Assembly (NCBI GenBank): GCA_021199595.1
Contig: JAJQHT010000311.1
Coordinates: forward strand, 1 to 5,965
Length of the DNA stretch: 5,965 bases
DNA from: Oscillospiraceae bacterium
GTDB lineage: Bacteria; Bacillota; Clostridia; Oscillospirales; Oscillospiraceae
Direction of reading: 5' to 3'
Positions 1-5,675 of this stretch are shown here, in pieces. Under the pieces are notes generated by a model. The model worked only from the letters and a program-made list of their open reading frames with translations. It was not told the origin of the DNA and ran no database searches. The first letter of the stretch is position 1; the number at the start of each line of letters is the position of its first letter. The position numbers and the translations under genes are program-made.

Positions 1-687
1 CTCCCAAAGTGCTTCCCGGCTGGAATAGAGGGGGGAGGTGACATGGGTAACGGGATCGGGGGCCGTGCTGTGTCCCTGGCCGCCGCTGGGATGGCTGGAG
101 AGCTGACTGCGAAGCTCGCTGTAATGCGCCACGCCCTCATCCAGGTTGAGATGGGAGCAGACCAGGGCGGTGTTGTATGCGTCTCCAAGGGCGTCATGGG
201 CGATGCGGGTCTGCTGGATGCCGAAATGCTCCATAGCCGCTTCCAGGGATTTTTGGTTTCGGTCGCCGCCGGTGGCCTTGTTGTATATGAGCTGGAGGTT
301 CACCCAGGTGCCCATCCAGTCAATGTCGAGGTCGTGTATAATGAGGTTTTGCTCCATGATGCCGCTGTCGTCATAGCCCCAGGTCATGAAGGTGCAGTCC
401 GGCCCGCACCAGTCCAAAAACTGGCGGATGGCCTCCGGGAAGGGCAGCCCATGGGACAGCCGCTCGTCATCGAAGCCGGTGAGCTTTTTGACCTTATAGT
501 GCATTTTGCGAAACCAGACGGGGCGGATGTCGCACTGAAATTCTTCTCCCGGGGTGAAGTCCTCGTTCAGCTTGACTGCACCGATTTGTATAATCTCTCC
601 GCGCAGATGGATGGGAAGATGATTGAAAACAGATGATTTTGAACTCATGGCCTGATTCCATTCCAGGTCTATGACGATATATGGCAT
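1..687 (-). CDS. DEDDh-family 3'-5' exonuclease, N-terminal 229 codons (3' end off the left edge)
   Basis: The frame is open from ATG at 687 to base 1 with no stop, so the C-terminus lies outside the window. The protein begins MPYIVIDLEWNQ, a typical Exo I motif with metal-binding D7 and E9. Exo II is in TWGYDDSG (residues 102-109), with D106 or D107 as the acid. Exo III is HDALGD (164-169), with H164 and D169 spaced as in DEDDh enzymes. An LTG (69-71) between Exo I and II also fits the RNase T / DNA polymerase III epsilon / ERI-1 / KapD fold. Such enzymes remove nucleotides from the 3' end of RNA or single-stranded DNA in the cytoplasm; the substrate cannot be read from the sequence. The start is supported by AGGAAGGA at 696-703, 8 nt upstream, and by a good promoter. 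The gene is divergent from ddl-murF. The family call is firm; a specific name such as KapD would be a guess. Confidence 0.9.
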   Translation of the reverse strand, partial: MPYIVIDLEWNQAMSSKSSVFNHLPIHLRGEIIQIGAVKLNEDFTPGEEFQCDIRPVWFRKMHYKVKKLTGFDDERLSHGLPFPEAIRQFLDWCGPDCTFMTWGYDDSGIMEQNLIIHDLDIDWMGTWVNLQLIYNKATGGDRNQKSLEAAMEHFGIQQTRIAHDALGDAYNTALVCSHLNLDEGVAHYSELRSQLSSHPSGGQGHSTAPDPVTHVTSPLYSSREALWE

Positions 688-717
688 GATTTGATTCCTT
701 CCTATTAATACCACTCC

Positions 718-746
718 ATTTTAGCATATTTGCGGGAAAATGACAA
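718..746 (-). promoter_or_regulatory. Sigma-A promoter with extended -10 for the exonuclease gene
   Basis: Read on the minus strand: -35 TTGTCA (741-746), a 17-bp spacer, and -10 TAAAAT (718-723) preceded by TGC, an extended -10 element. Transcription should begin near 711, giving a leader of about 24 nt before the ATG at 687. This is a match to the consensus by eye; no start site has been measured. Confidence 0.7.
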
Positions 747-773
747 TACGCTTGAAGGGAATTGCGGGAATTG
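730..773. repeat. TTGCGGGAA repeats inside the divergent promoter region
   Basis: TTGCGGGAA is found at 730-738 and again at 762-770, 32 bp (about three turns) apart. The first copy lies in the spacer of the exonuclease promoter and the second overlaps the -35 of the ddl promoter. In addition GGGAATTG is repeated in tandem at 757-764 and 766-773. They could be operator sites for a shared regulator or chance similarity. Confidence 0.4.
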
Positions 774-790
774 AATGGGTGTGGTACAAT
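762..790 (+). promoter_or_regulatory. Sigma-A promoter with extended -10 for ddl-murF
   Basis: -35 TTGCGG (762-767), a 17-bp spacer, and -10 TACAAT (785-790) preceded by TGG, an extended -10 element. Transcription should begin near 797, only about 20 nt before the ddl ATG at 816. A TTG at 762 is in frame with ddl, but it lies inside the -35 element and is therefore not a translation start. The -35 lies 15 bp from that of the divergent exonuclease promoter. Confidence 0.7.
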
Positions 791-815
791 AAAATCCAAG
801 CGAGGTGACACAGAC

Positions 816-1841
816 ATGAATATCGCGGTATTATGCGGGGGACTGTCCCATGAGCGGGACGTATCGCTTTCCAGTGGAACGGGCATCGCCCTGGCCTTGC
901 GGAAGCAGGGGTATGCCGTGGCGCTGGTGGATTTGTTCCTGGGCGTGACGGTATGGGACGGCGCGGAGGCGCTGTTCACAAAGAGCGGCGGCCAGCAGAC
1001 GCTTGTGACGGAAAAGACCCCGGATATTGCCACCGTCCGGGCCATGCGTCCCGGCCAGGGGCTTATCGGCCCTCATGTGCTGGAGGTCTGCCAGGCGGCG
1101 GATATGGTGTTTCTGGCCCTTCACGGCGAGGAAGGTGAAAACGGCAAGGTTCAGGCCCTGCTGGATATGTATGGTGTCCGCTATACCGGCAGCGGCTACC
1201 TCGGCAGTGCGCTGGCCATGAACAAGAGCCTCACAAAAGAGCTGCTCCGGCAGGCAGGCATCCCCGTGCCGCCGGGCATTACGGTGCGAAAGGGGCAGAC
1301 GCCCTATGATAACCCCGGCTTTCCCTGCGTGGTGAAGCCCTGCTCTGGGGGCAGCAGCGTTGGAACAACTATTGTCCGTTCTCCTGCGGAGTACGAAGCG
1401 GCGCTGGCGTTGGCGTTTCAGTATGAGGACAGCGTCCTGGCGGAGGAATTTATTTCGGGTCGGGAGCTGACCGTGGGTATATTGGACGGCAAAGCCATGC
1501 CGGTCATTGAGATAATACCAAAGAGCGGTTTTTACGACTATAAAAACAAATATATCCCCGGCATGACGGAGGAAATTTGCCCCGCGCCGCTGACAGCGGC
1601 AGAGACCGAGCGCGTTCAGTCTCTGGGTGAACAGGTATACGCCGCGCTGCGGCTGGAGGTCTATGGCCGGGTAGACCTTATCATGGACAGGGACGGCGTG
1701 TGCTATTGTCTGGAGGCCAACACCCTTCCGGGCATGACGCCCACAAGCCTGATACCTCAGATGGGAGCCGCCATGGGTATGGATTTTGGCGAGCTGTGCC
1801 AAAGGTTGATAGAGGCGTCCATGAAAAAATATCAATCATGA
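816..1841 (+). CDS. ddl: D-alanine--D-alanine ligase (341 aa)
   Basis: This cytoplasmic ATP-grasp enzyme joins two D-alanines to give the dipeptide that MurF uses for peptidoglycan. Visible motifs are GGLSHERDVSL (8-18, with E13 matching the substrate-binding Glu of E. coli DdlB), HGEEGE (103-108), YTGSG (123-127), the ATP-binding KPCSGGSSVGT (174-184), EEF (210-212), the omega-loop YDYKNKY (240-246), GRVDL (284-288) and EANTLPGMTPTSL (300-312). R285, D287, E300 and N302 keep the E. coli R255/D257/E270/N272 spacing. The tyrosine-containing omega-loop suggests D-Ala-D-Ala rather than VanA-type D-Ala-D-lactate activity. The length is normal for the family. The ATG at 816 is chosen because GAGGTGA (802-808) lies 7 nt upstream and the promoter lies just before it; an upstream TTG at 762 sits in the promoter. 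It is first in a two-gene operon, with murF 25 nt downstream. The stop is TGA. Confidence 0.97.
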   Translation: MNIAVLCGGLSHERDVSLSSGTGIALALRKQGYAVALVDLFLGVTVWDGAEALFTKSGGQQTLVTEKTPDIATVRAMRPGQGLIGPHVLEVCQAADMVFLALHGEEGENGKVQALLDMYGVRYTGSGYLGSALAMNKSLTKELLRQAGIPVPPGITVRKGQTPYDNPGFPCVVKPCSGGSSVGTTIVRSPAEYEAALALAFQYEDSVLAEEFISGRELTVGILDGKAMPVIEIIPKSGFYDYKNKYIPGMTEEICPAPLTAAETERVQSLGEQVYAALRLEVYGRVDLIMDRDGVCYCLEANTLPGMTPTSLIPQMGAAMGMDFGELCQRLIEASMKKYQS

Positions 1842-1866
1842 ATTTACATACAGAAAGGGCTAATCA

Positions 1867-3204
1867 ATGAGACATCTTACGCCTGCCGTCATCAAGGAGA
1901 TTACCGGCGGCATATCCGCATTCCCCCTGCCAGAGGAGGAGATAACTGCCATTACCACCGACAGCCGGAAGCTGGAACCCGGCTGCCTGTTCGCGGCCCT
2001 GCCGGGGACGCGGGTGGACGGCCACGACTTCATTGCCCAGGCGGCCGCGGAGGGGGCGGCCTGCGTTTTGTGCAGCCGCTTTGTGGAGGTGGCCGTGCCG
2101 CAGATACAGGTGCCGGACGTGCAGGCGGCTCTGGGAGAAATCGCCGCCTTTTATCGCAGCCAATTCGATTTTCCCTTCATCGGCATCACCGGTTCTGTGG
2201 GAAAGACGACGGCCAAGGAAATGATTGCCGCCGTCCTCTCCGCCAAGCTCAATACGCTGAAAACGGAGAAAAATTTCAACAATGAGCTGGGTGTTCCGCT
2301 GACCATCTTCCGTCTGCGGGAAGACCATCAGGCCGCTGTTATTGAAATGGGCATCCAGACCTTCGGGGAGATGACCCGCCTCACCAATATGGTTCATCCG
2401 CAAATCGGCGTATTTACCGCCATTGGGGACGCGCACCTGGAATTTTTGGGAGACCGTCCGGGCGTACTGCGGGCCAAGGGAGAGATGGTAAGCGGTATGC
2501 CGGAAAATGGCCTGATTATAGCAAACGGGGATGACCCGCTGCTGCGGGCGTATGATTTTGGCCGCCGGAAGATTCTTTTTGGCCTGGGAGAGAACTGCGA
2601 TGTTCGGGCCACGGACGTTGCGCCGGAGGGCGTTTCTGCCATGCGCTGCGTCATTCATGGAAAGGGACAGGACATTCCTGTGCGGATTCCCGCCTTCGGC
2701 CAGCACATGATATATGCCGCCCTGATGGGCGCGGCAGTGGGCCTGGAGCTGGGGCTTACCGGGAAGGAGATTGCCGCCGGGATTGCCACCTATGAGACGG
2801 TGGGAAGCCGTGGCCGGATGATAGACACCGGGTATGTCACCATCCTGGATGATTGCTATAACGCCAATCCCACCAGCGTCCAGAGTGCCATAGACAGCCT
2901 GACGGCCCTGCCGGGCCGGAAGGTGGCTATTCTGGGGGATATGCGGGAGCTGGGGGAAAACAGCCCCGCGCTTCACCGTCAGGTGGGGGCCTATGCCGCG
3001 AAGAAGGGCGTGCAGGTCATCGCCTGCGGCCCGCTGGCGAAGGATATAGCCGCCGGAGCGGGGGAGGGAACCGCCTGGTATGCAGATACCGCCTCCCTGT
3101 TGGAGGCCCTGCCGGAGCTGTTGCAAAAGGGCGACGCCGTCCTGGTGAAAGCAAGTCACGTCATGGGCTTCGAGGCCGTTGTTGCGGCGGCGGAAAAGCT
3201 ATAA
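1867..3204 (+). CDS. murF: UDP-N-acetylmuramoyl-tripeptide--D-alanyl-D-alanine ligase MurF (445 aa)
   Basis: MurF adds the D-Ala-D-Ala made by Ddl to UDP-MurNAc-tripeptide, using ATP, which completes the cytoplasmic pentapeptide precursor. The Mur-ligase domains appear in order. The N-terminal domain has TDSR (31-34). The central ATPase domain has the P-loop GITGSVGKTTAKE (106-118, K113), NNELGVPLT (138-146), E160-M-G, AHLEFLG (189-195) and RAKGEM (202-207), where K204 is the probable carbamylated lysine. The C-terminal domain has GSRGRM (313-318), DDCYNANPTS (328-337), GDMRELG (357-363) and KASHVMGFE (428-436). Small departures from the textbook pattern are A284 where many homologues have Asn after the G-x-H motif, and V432 in the last motif; neither is likely to be inactivating. 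AGAAAGGG (1852-1859) lies 7 nt before the ATG. The length is normal and the stop is TAA. It is co-transcribed with ddl and followed by a terminator. Confidence 0.97.
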   Translation: MRHLTPAVIKEITGGISAFPLPEEEITAITTDSRKLEPGCLFAALPGTRVDGHDFIAQAAAEGAACVLCSRFVEVAVPQIQVPDVQAALGEIAAFYRSQFDFPFIGITGSVGKTTAKEMIAAVLSAKLNTLKTEKNFNNELGVPLTIFRLREDHQAAVIEMGIQTFGEMTRLTNMVHPQIGVFTAIGDAHLEFLGDRPGVLRAKGEMVSGMPENGLIIANGDDPLLRAYDFGRRKILFGLGENCDVRATDVAPEGVSAMRCVIHGKGQDIPVRIPAFGQHMIYAALMGAAVGLELGLTGKEIAAGIATYETVGSRGRMIDTGYVTILDDCYNANPTSVQSAIDSLTALPGRKVAILGDMRELGENSPALHRQVGAYAAKKGVQVIACGPLAKDIAAGAGEGTAWYADTASLLEALPELLQKGDAVLVKASHVMGFEAVVAAAEKL

Positions 3205-3219
3205 GCCAGACATCAATAG

Positions 3220-3257
3220 AAAAAACTGCCCCGTCTGATGGACGGGACAGTTTTTTT
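3220..3257. terminator. Bidirectional intrinsic terminator between murF and cstA
   Basis: AAAAACTG-C-CCCGTC (3221-3235), loop TGATG (3236-3240), then GACGGG-A-CAGTTTTT (3241-3255). The stem is 15 positions long with one C/A mismatch (3229/3247). A run of seven T follows on the plus strand, and the A run at 3220-3225 gives six U for minus-strand transcripts. It lies 16 nt after the murF stop. On the minus strand it begins about 33 nt after the TGA at 3290-3292, so it serves both convergent operons. Confidence 0.92.
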
Positions 3258-3289
3258 GTATGTTAGGTTTTCGGTTGAATGATTCAGCC

Positions 3290-3418
3290 TCAGGCCTCTG
3301 CCTTCTGCTCCTTCTTGTTCTTGATCTGAGCGGAGAAGGTCTGGATGCCCTGGATGACCAGGATGACGGCCAGAACCACCATGGCAATGGCCAGAATCAG
3401 CTGGAACCAGTCGCCCTA
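3290..3418 (-). pseudogene. In-frame continuation of cstA after the amber codon (final membrane helix and basic tail)
   Basis: After TAG (3416-3418) the same frame runs for 41 codons to TGA (3290-3292). It begins GDWFQLI and contains about 19 uninterrupted hydrophobic residues ending near ILVIQG. It then closes with an amphipathic, lysine-rich tail (SAQIKNKKEQKAEA). This is the expected pattern of a terminal transmembrane helix with a cytoplasmic basic tail. Codon choice (GCC, GTC, ATC, CTG, AAG, CAG) matches the body of cstA. The shared terminator starts about 33 nt beyond the TGA, which fits this as the original gene end. One base change in the amber codon would restore a single 570-residue protein. 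It has no ribosome binding site of its own that I can see. Confidence 0.75.
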
Positions 3419-5002
3419 GGCGGCGGAAGCCGCAGCAACCAGCTTGATCTTCTTGACGATGGTGATGATCAGGCTGGTCAGGGTGGCGATCAGCATGAAA
3501 ATCATGGGGATGAAGAACATCTTGTTGTTCTTGCCGATGTTGCCGAGCCAAGCGGCCACGGCCATCAGAGCGATACCGGCCAGCAGCTGGTTCGCAGCGC
3601 CGAACAGACCCCAGATAGCGCTCAGGCTCAGGCCGCCCAGGATGCAGCCAACGATGACCATGAACAGGGTGCCGGTCAGGGGGAAGGCCAGGAACTTGCG
3701 GATGCCCTTGGCGTCCTTCCAGGTGGCCTCGCCCTCCTTCAGGAACAGCTCGGAGAACATGAACCGGCTCAGACGGGTGCCGGTGTCCAGGCTGGTCAGC
3801 GCGAACACGGACACGGCCAGGGTCAGCAGGGCATAAACAACGCCATAAACTGTGGTGGTCTCCGCGCCGAACATGGTGGCGATACCAGAGGAGAACGCCA
3901 CGGCGGGGGAGCCGAACTCACCGGCGGTGTACTTGTCGAACACCATGCCGACGGCAATCAGGGCGATAATGGCCAGGGCGGACTCGATCAGCATGGAGCC
4001 ATAGCCGATGGGCTTCAGGTGGCTCTCATTGTCGAGCTGCTTGGAGGTGGTGCCGGTGGCAATCAGGCTGTGGAAGCCGGAGCAGGCGCCGCAGGCCACG
4101 GTGATGAACAGGGCGGGGAACAGGGTGCCAACGCTGGTGTTCCAGCCAGTGACTGCGGGGAGCTGGAAGTTAGCGGTTCCGGCAAAGGCGGAGAAGATGA
4201 TGCCGAACAGGGCCACGATCATCATGGCGTACAGCAGATAGCTGGACAGATAGTCGCGGGGCTGAAGCAGGATCCACACAGGCACCAGAGAGGCCACAAC
4301 GATGTATGCGCCAATCAGGATGATCCAGGTGGTGCGGCTCAGAGCCAGGCCGTAGTTCAGCGCGAACACCAGGGTCAGAGCAATCAGGATAATGCCCACG
4401 ACGGTAGCGGGAGCGGTCTTGACGCCAACACGGTTGGTGAAGATGCCGTAAACGATAGCCAGGATGATGAAAATAACGGACACCATAGCGGTGGTCTCAT
4501 TGCCGGTGGGATTGGTGGTGATGCCGGTGTTCTCAGAGGCAAAGGTTCCGGCCACGACATTTACGAAGGAAGCAATGACCAGGATAAGCACCAGCAGGGC
4601 GAAGATGAGGAACAGCTTCTTTGCTTTGGTACCCATGGTATCGGCAATGACCTCGCCAAGGGACTTGCCGCCGTGACGGACGGAGGCGAACATGGAACCG
4701 AAGTCCTGTAGGCCGCCGAAGAAAATGCCGCCGATAACGCACCACAGGAACACGGGCAGCCAGCCGAAAACGGAGGCCTGCACCGGGCCGTTGATGGGGC
4801 CAGCGCCAGCGATGGAGGAATAATGGTGACCCATCAGCACAGCAGGCTTGGCGACAACGTAGTCCACGCCGTCGTCCACTTCCACTGCGGGGGTCTTACG
4901 GGAGGGGTCGATGCCCCATTGTTTTGCCAGCCATGAGCCATAGAAGATATAGCCCAGAACCAGCAGGACGATTGCTGCTACAATGATTAGTATAGCACTC
5001 AT
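3416..5002 (-). CDS. cstA: CstA-family carbon starvation / peptide-pyruvate transporter, ended by an in-frame amber codon (528 aa)
   Basis: This is a polytopic membrane protein. Family members CstA and BtsT of E. coli import peptides or pyruvate; the substrate here is not known. Seen are many hydrophobic helices from residue 3 onward and family motifs GHHYSSIAGAGPINGP (58-73), QPRDYLSSYLL (247-257), CGACSGFHSLIATGTTSKQ (304-322), SLDTGTRLSRF (404-414) and WGLFGAANQLLA (464-475). The ATG at 5002 has AGGAGAG (5008-5014) 5 nt upstream, overlapping the stop of the preceding gene, so translation is probably coupled. The frame reaches TAG at 3416-3418 right after a helix (about 495-517) and a short Ala-rich segment. 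It then continues in frame to TGA 3290-3292 and would give a 570-position product. The core motifs all lie before the TAG, so a shortened transporter could still fold, but one terminal helix would be missing. Codons favour AAG, CTG, GGC and ATC, which suggests good expression. No YbdD-like small gene follows it, unlike E. coli cstA. Confidence 0.93.
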   Translation of the reverse strand: MSAILIIVAAIVLLVLGYIFYGSWLAKQWGIDPSRKTPAVEVDDGVDYVVAKPAVLMGHHYSSIAGAGPINGPVQASVFGWLPVFLWCVIGGIFFGGLQDFGSMFASVRHGGKSLGEVIADTMGTKAKKLFLIFALLVLILVIASFVNVVAGTFASENTGITTNPTGNETTAMVSVIFIILAIVYGIFTNRVGVKTAPATVVGIILIALTLVFALNYGLALSRTTWIILIGAYIVVASLVPVWILLQPRDYLSSYLLYAMMIVALFGIIFSAFAGTANFQLPAVTGWNTSVGTLFPALFITVACGACSGFHSLIATGTTSKQLDNESHLKPIGYGSMLIESALAIIALIAVGMVFDKYTAGEFGSPAVAFSSGIATMFGAETTTVYGVVYALLTLAVSVFALTSLDTGTRLSRFMFSELFLKEGEATWKDAKGIRKFLAFPLTGTLFMVIVGCILGGLSLSAIWGLFGAANQLLAGIALMAVAAWLGNIGKNNKMFFIPMIFMLIATLTSLIITIVKKIKLVAAASAA

Positions 5003-5012
5003 GACAACTCTC

Positions 5013-5519
5013 CTACTTCTGTAGTGATATTATATTGCGAAAGAGCTTCTTCAGGTTCCCGCCCAGCCGATTATAGGCGAGAGTACCAGTGGAAGTCTCT
5101 AGGGCAACCAAACGATAGTTGCTCCAGCCCTGCAGGCCGAAGCGATAGCTTTTGTAGTGGTGGAGCTTTTTCACAGCGGCCTTGGCCTCCGCCGTGATGG
5201 AATCCGCCAGGATAATCAGAGTGATGTCAGTGTTCCGATGGCTCGAATGGGGGACGACGTGCCCCAGGCCGGTAGTCCAGGCAGCCTCGTCCAGGCGCTG
5301 CAAGAGGGACTCGTCCAATGTGTCCACCGTGGCGATAAAAACATATTCGTTGGATTCCGACTCGGACACGACGGCTTTTTTCAGCAGAAAATACTGCTCG
5401 CCATGGGAGAGGAAAACCGCCTCCGCCGCAAAAAGAGCGTCCGGCTCCTCATGCAGGGTGATGTCGTAATAGCTGCGATAGGATTTTAATAGAATATCTA
5501 AGGCTTCGGTGGGGGTCAT
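5013..5519 (-). CDS. Conserved-looking protein of unknown function encoded directly upstream of cstA (168 aa)
   Basis: I do not recognise a named domain. The protein is soluble, with no signal peptide or membrane helix. It has an N-terminal helical segment (TPTEALDILLKSY), then what looks like an alternating strand/helix fold (EQYFLLKKAVV, EYVFIATVDTL, TLIILADSIT). It ends in a basic, aromatic-rich part (HHYKSYRFGLQGWSNYRLVAL) and a tail LKKLFRNI. Two ATG codons are possible. The one at 5525 has AGGAG only 2 nt away, while the one at 5519 has it 8 nt away, so I chose 5519; the longer form would be 170 aa. The stop is TAG (5013-5015), which lies within the cstA ribosome binding site, with cstA starting 10 nt on. 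The two are therefore almost certainly one operon with coupled translation. An accessory or regulatory role for the transporter is inferred only from this arrangement. Confidence 0.85.
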   Translation of the reverse strand: MTPTEALDILLKSYRSYYDITLHEEPDALFAAEAVFLSHGEQYFLLKKAVVSESESNEYVFIATVDTLDESLLQRLDEAAWTTGLGHVVPHSSHRNTDITLIILADSITAEAKAAVKKLHHYKSYRFGLQGWSNYRLVALETSTGTLAYNRLGGNLKKLFRNIISLQK

Positions 5520-5527
5520 GGACATTT

Positions 5528-5532
5528 CTCCT
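5528..5532 (-). promoter_or_regulatory. Ribosome binding site that decides the start of the 168-aa gene
   Basis: AGGAG on the minus strand lies 8 nt from the ATG at 5519 but only 2 nt from the ATG at 5525. The usual 5-9 nt spacing therefore favours the inner start. The same bases could pair in a local hairpin with 5560-5563. Confidence 0.65.
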
Positions 5533-5563
5533 GATTCGGGCTTGAAAGAAAATCACGCGGGAG
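5528..5563 (-). promoter_or_regulatory. Possible leader hairpin covering the ribosome binding site
   Basis: In the minus-strand transcript, CTCC (5560-5563) and TGATT (5551-5555) can pair with GGAG (5528-5531) and AATCA (5532-5536). This gives nine pairs interrupted by a 4-nt CGCG bulge on one side, with a 14-nt loop (5537-5550). It would hide most of the AGGAG element. Stability has not been computed, and a bulged 9-pair stem can occur by chance. Confidence 0.3.
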
Positions 5564-5591
5564 AGGAGCAATACGTCCGTCCCTGCGGAAA

Positions 5592-5608
5592 ATGAACAAA
5601 TTATGAAC
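5592..5608. repeat. Short direct repeat ATGAAC, 11 bp apart, near the predicted operon start
   Basis: ATGAAC occurs at 5592-5597 and 5603-5608, one helical turn apart, just downstream of the predicted transcription start near 5611. This spacing would place both copies on one face of the DNA, as for a tandem operator. It is shorter than the roughly 21-bp repeat period of known LytTR sites, so no regulator is proposed. Confidence 0.35.
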
Positions 5609-5617
5609 CTTATCCTT

Positions 5618-5646
5618 ATTTTAATGCTTATTTGTCCAAAAAACAA
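5618..5646 (-). promoter_or_regulatory. Candidate sigma-A promoter for the unknown gene-cstA operon
   Basis: Read on the minus strand: TTGTTT (5641-5646), a 17-bp spacer, and TAAAAT (5618-5623). The predicted start is near 5611, leaving a leader of about 90 nt before the ATG at 5519, longer than those of the other genes here. The flanking DNA (about 5590-5680) is AT-rich, so chance matches are more likely than for the promoters at 718-790. Confidence 0.5.
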
Positions 5647-5675
5647 GCCCTAAATTTCAATTTTTTTAAGAATTT

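Noticed and set aside
43..636. Plus-strand open frame of 197 codons
   Set aside because: It is the exact antisense of the exonuclease codons (codon boundaries coincide), has no family resemblance, and the minus strand holds all three Exo motifs.
494..1045. Minus-strand open frame of 183 codons crossing the intergenic region
   Set aside because: It spans both divergent promoters and the starts of two well-supported genes, and the translation looks random.
831..1835. Minus-strand open frame of 334 codons opposite ddl
   Set aside because: Antisense shadow rich in His, Arg and Gln, without motifs; the ddl motifs on the plus strand are decisive.
816..1841. VanA/VanB-type D-Ala-D-lactate ligase (glycopeptide resistance)
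   Set aside because: The omega-loop is YDYKNKY as in normal Ddl enzymes, and no vanH or vanX is adjacent; the neighbour is murF.
1864..3159. Minus-strand open frame of 431 codons opposite murF
   Set aside because: Antisense shadow of a GC-rich gene; no ribosome binding site or recognisable domain, and murF motifs run the full length of the other strand.
3293..3418. Pyrrolysine or selenocysteine-like recoding structure after the cstA TAG
   Set aside because: Only short 4-bp stems can be drawn by eye in the bases after the TAG, and no tRNA or synthetase for recoding is in the window, so I do not claim recoding as established.
3213..3551. Minus-strand open frame of 112 codons overlapping the cstA end, considered as a frameshift product of cstA
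   Set aside because: It is in another frame and encodes a His/Gln-rich nonsense-like sequence; the real continuation of cstA is in the original frame after the TAG, so no frameshift is needed.
3260..4711. Plus-strand open frame of 483 codons with a strange Gly/Asp/Gln/His-rich, low-complexity product
   Set aside because: It looks striking, but the composition is what the complement of hydrophobic codons (GCC, CTG, ATC, GTC) in cstA gives; it begins right after the terminator and has no credible start signal.
5157..5489. Plus-strand open frames of 110 and 95 codons opposite the 168-aa gene
   Set aside because: Antisense shadows without a ribosome binding site; the minus-strand gene has proper signals and is coupled to cstA.
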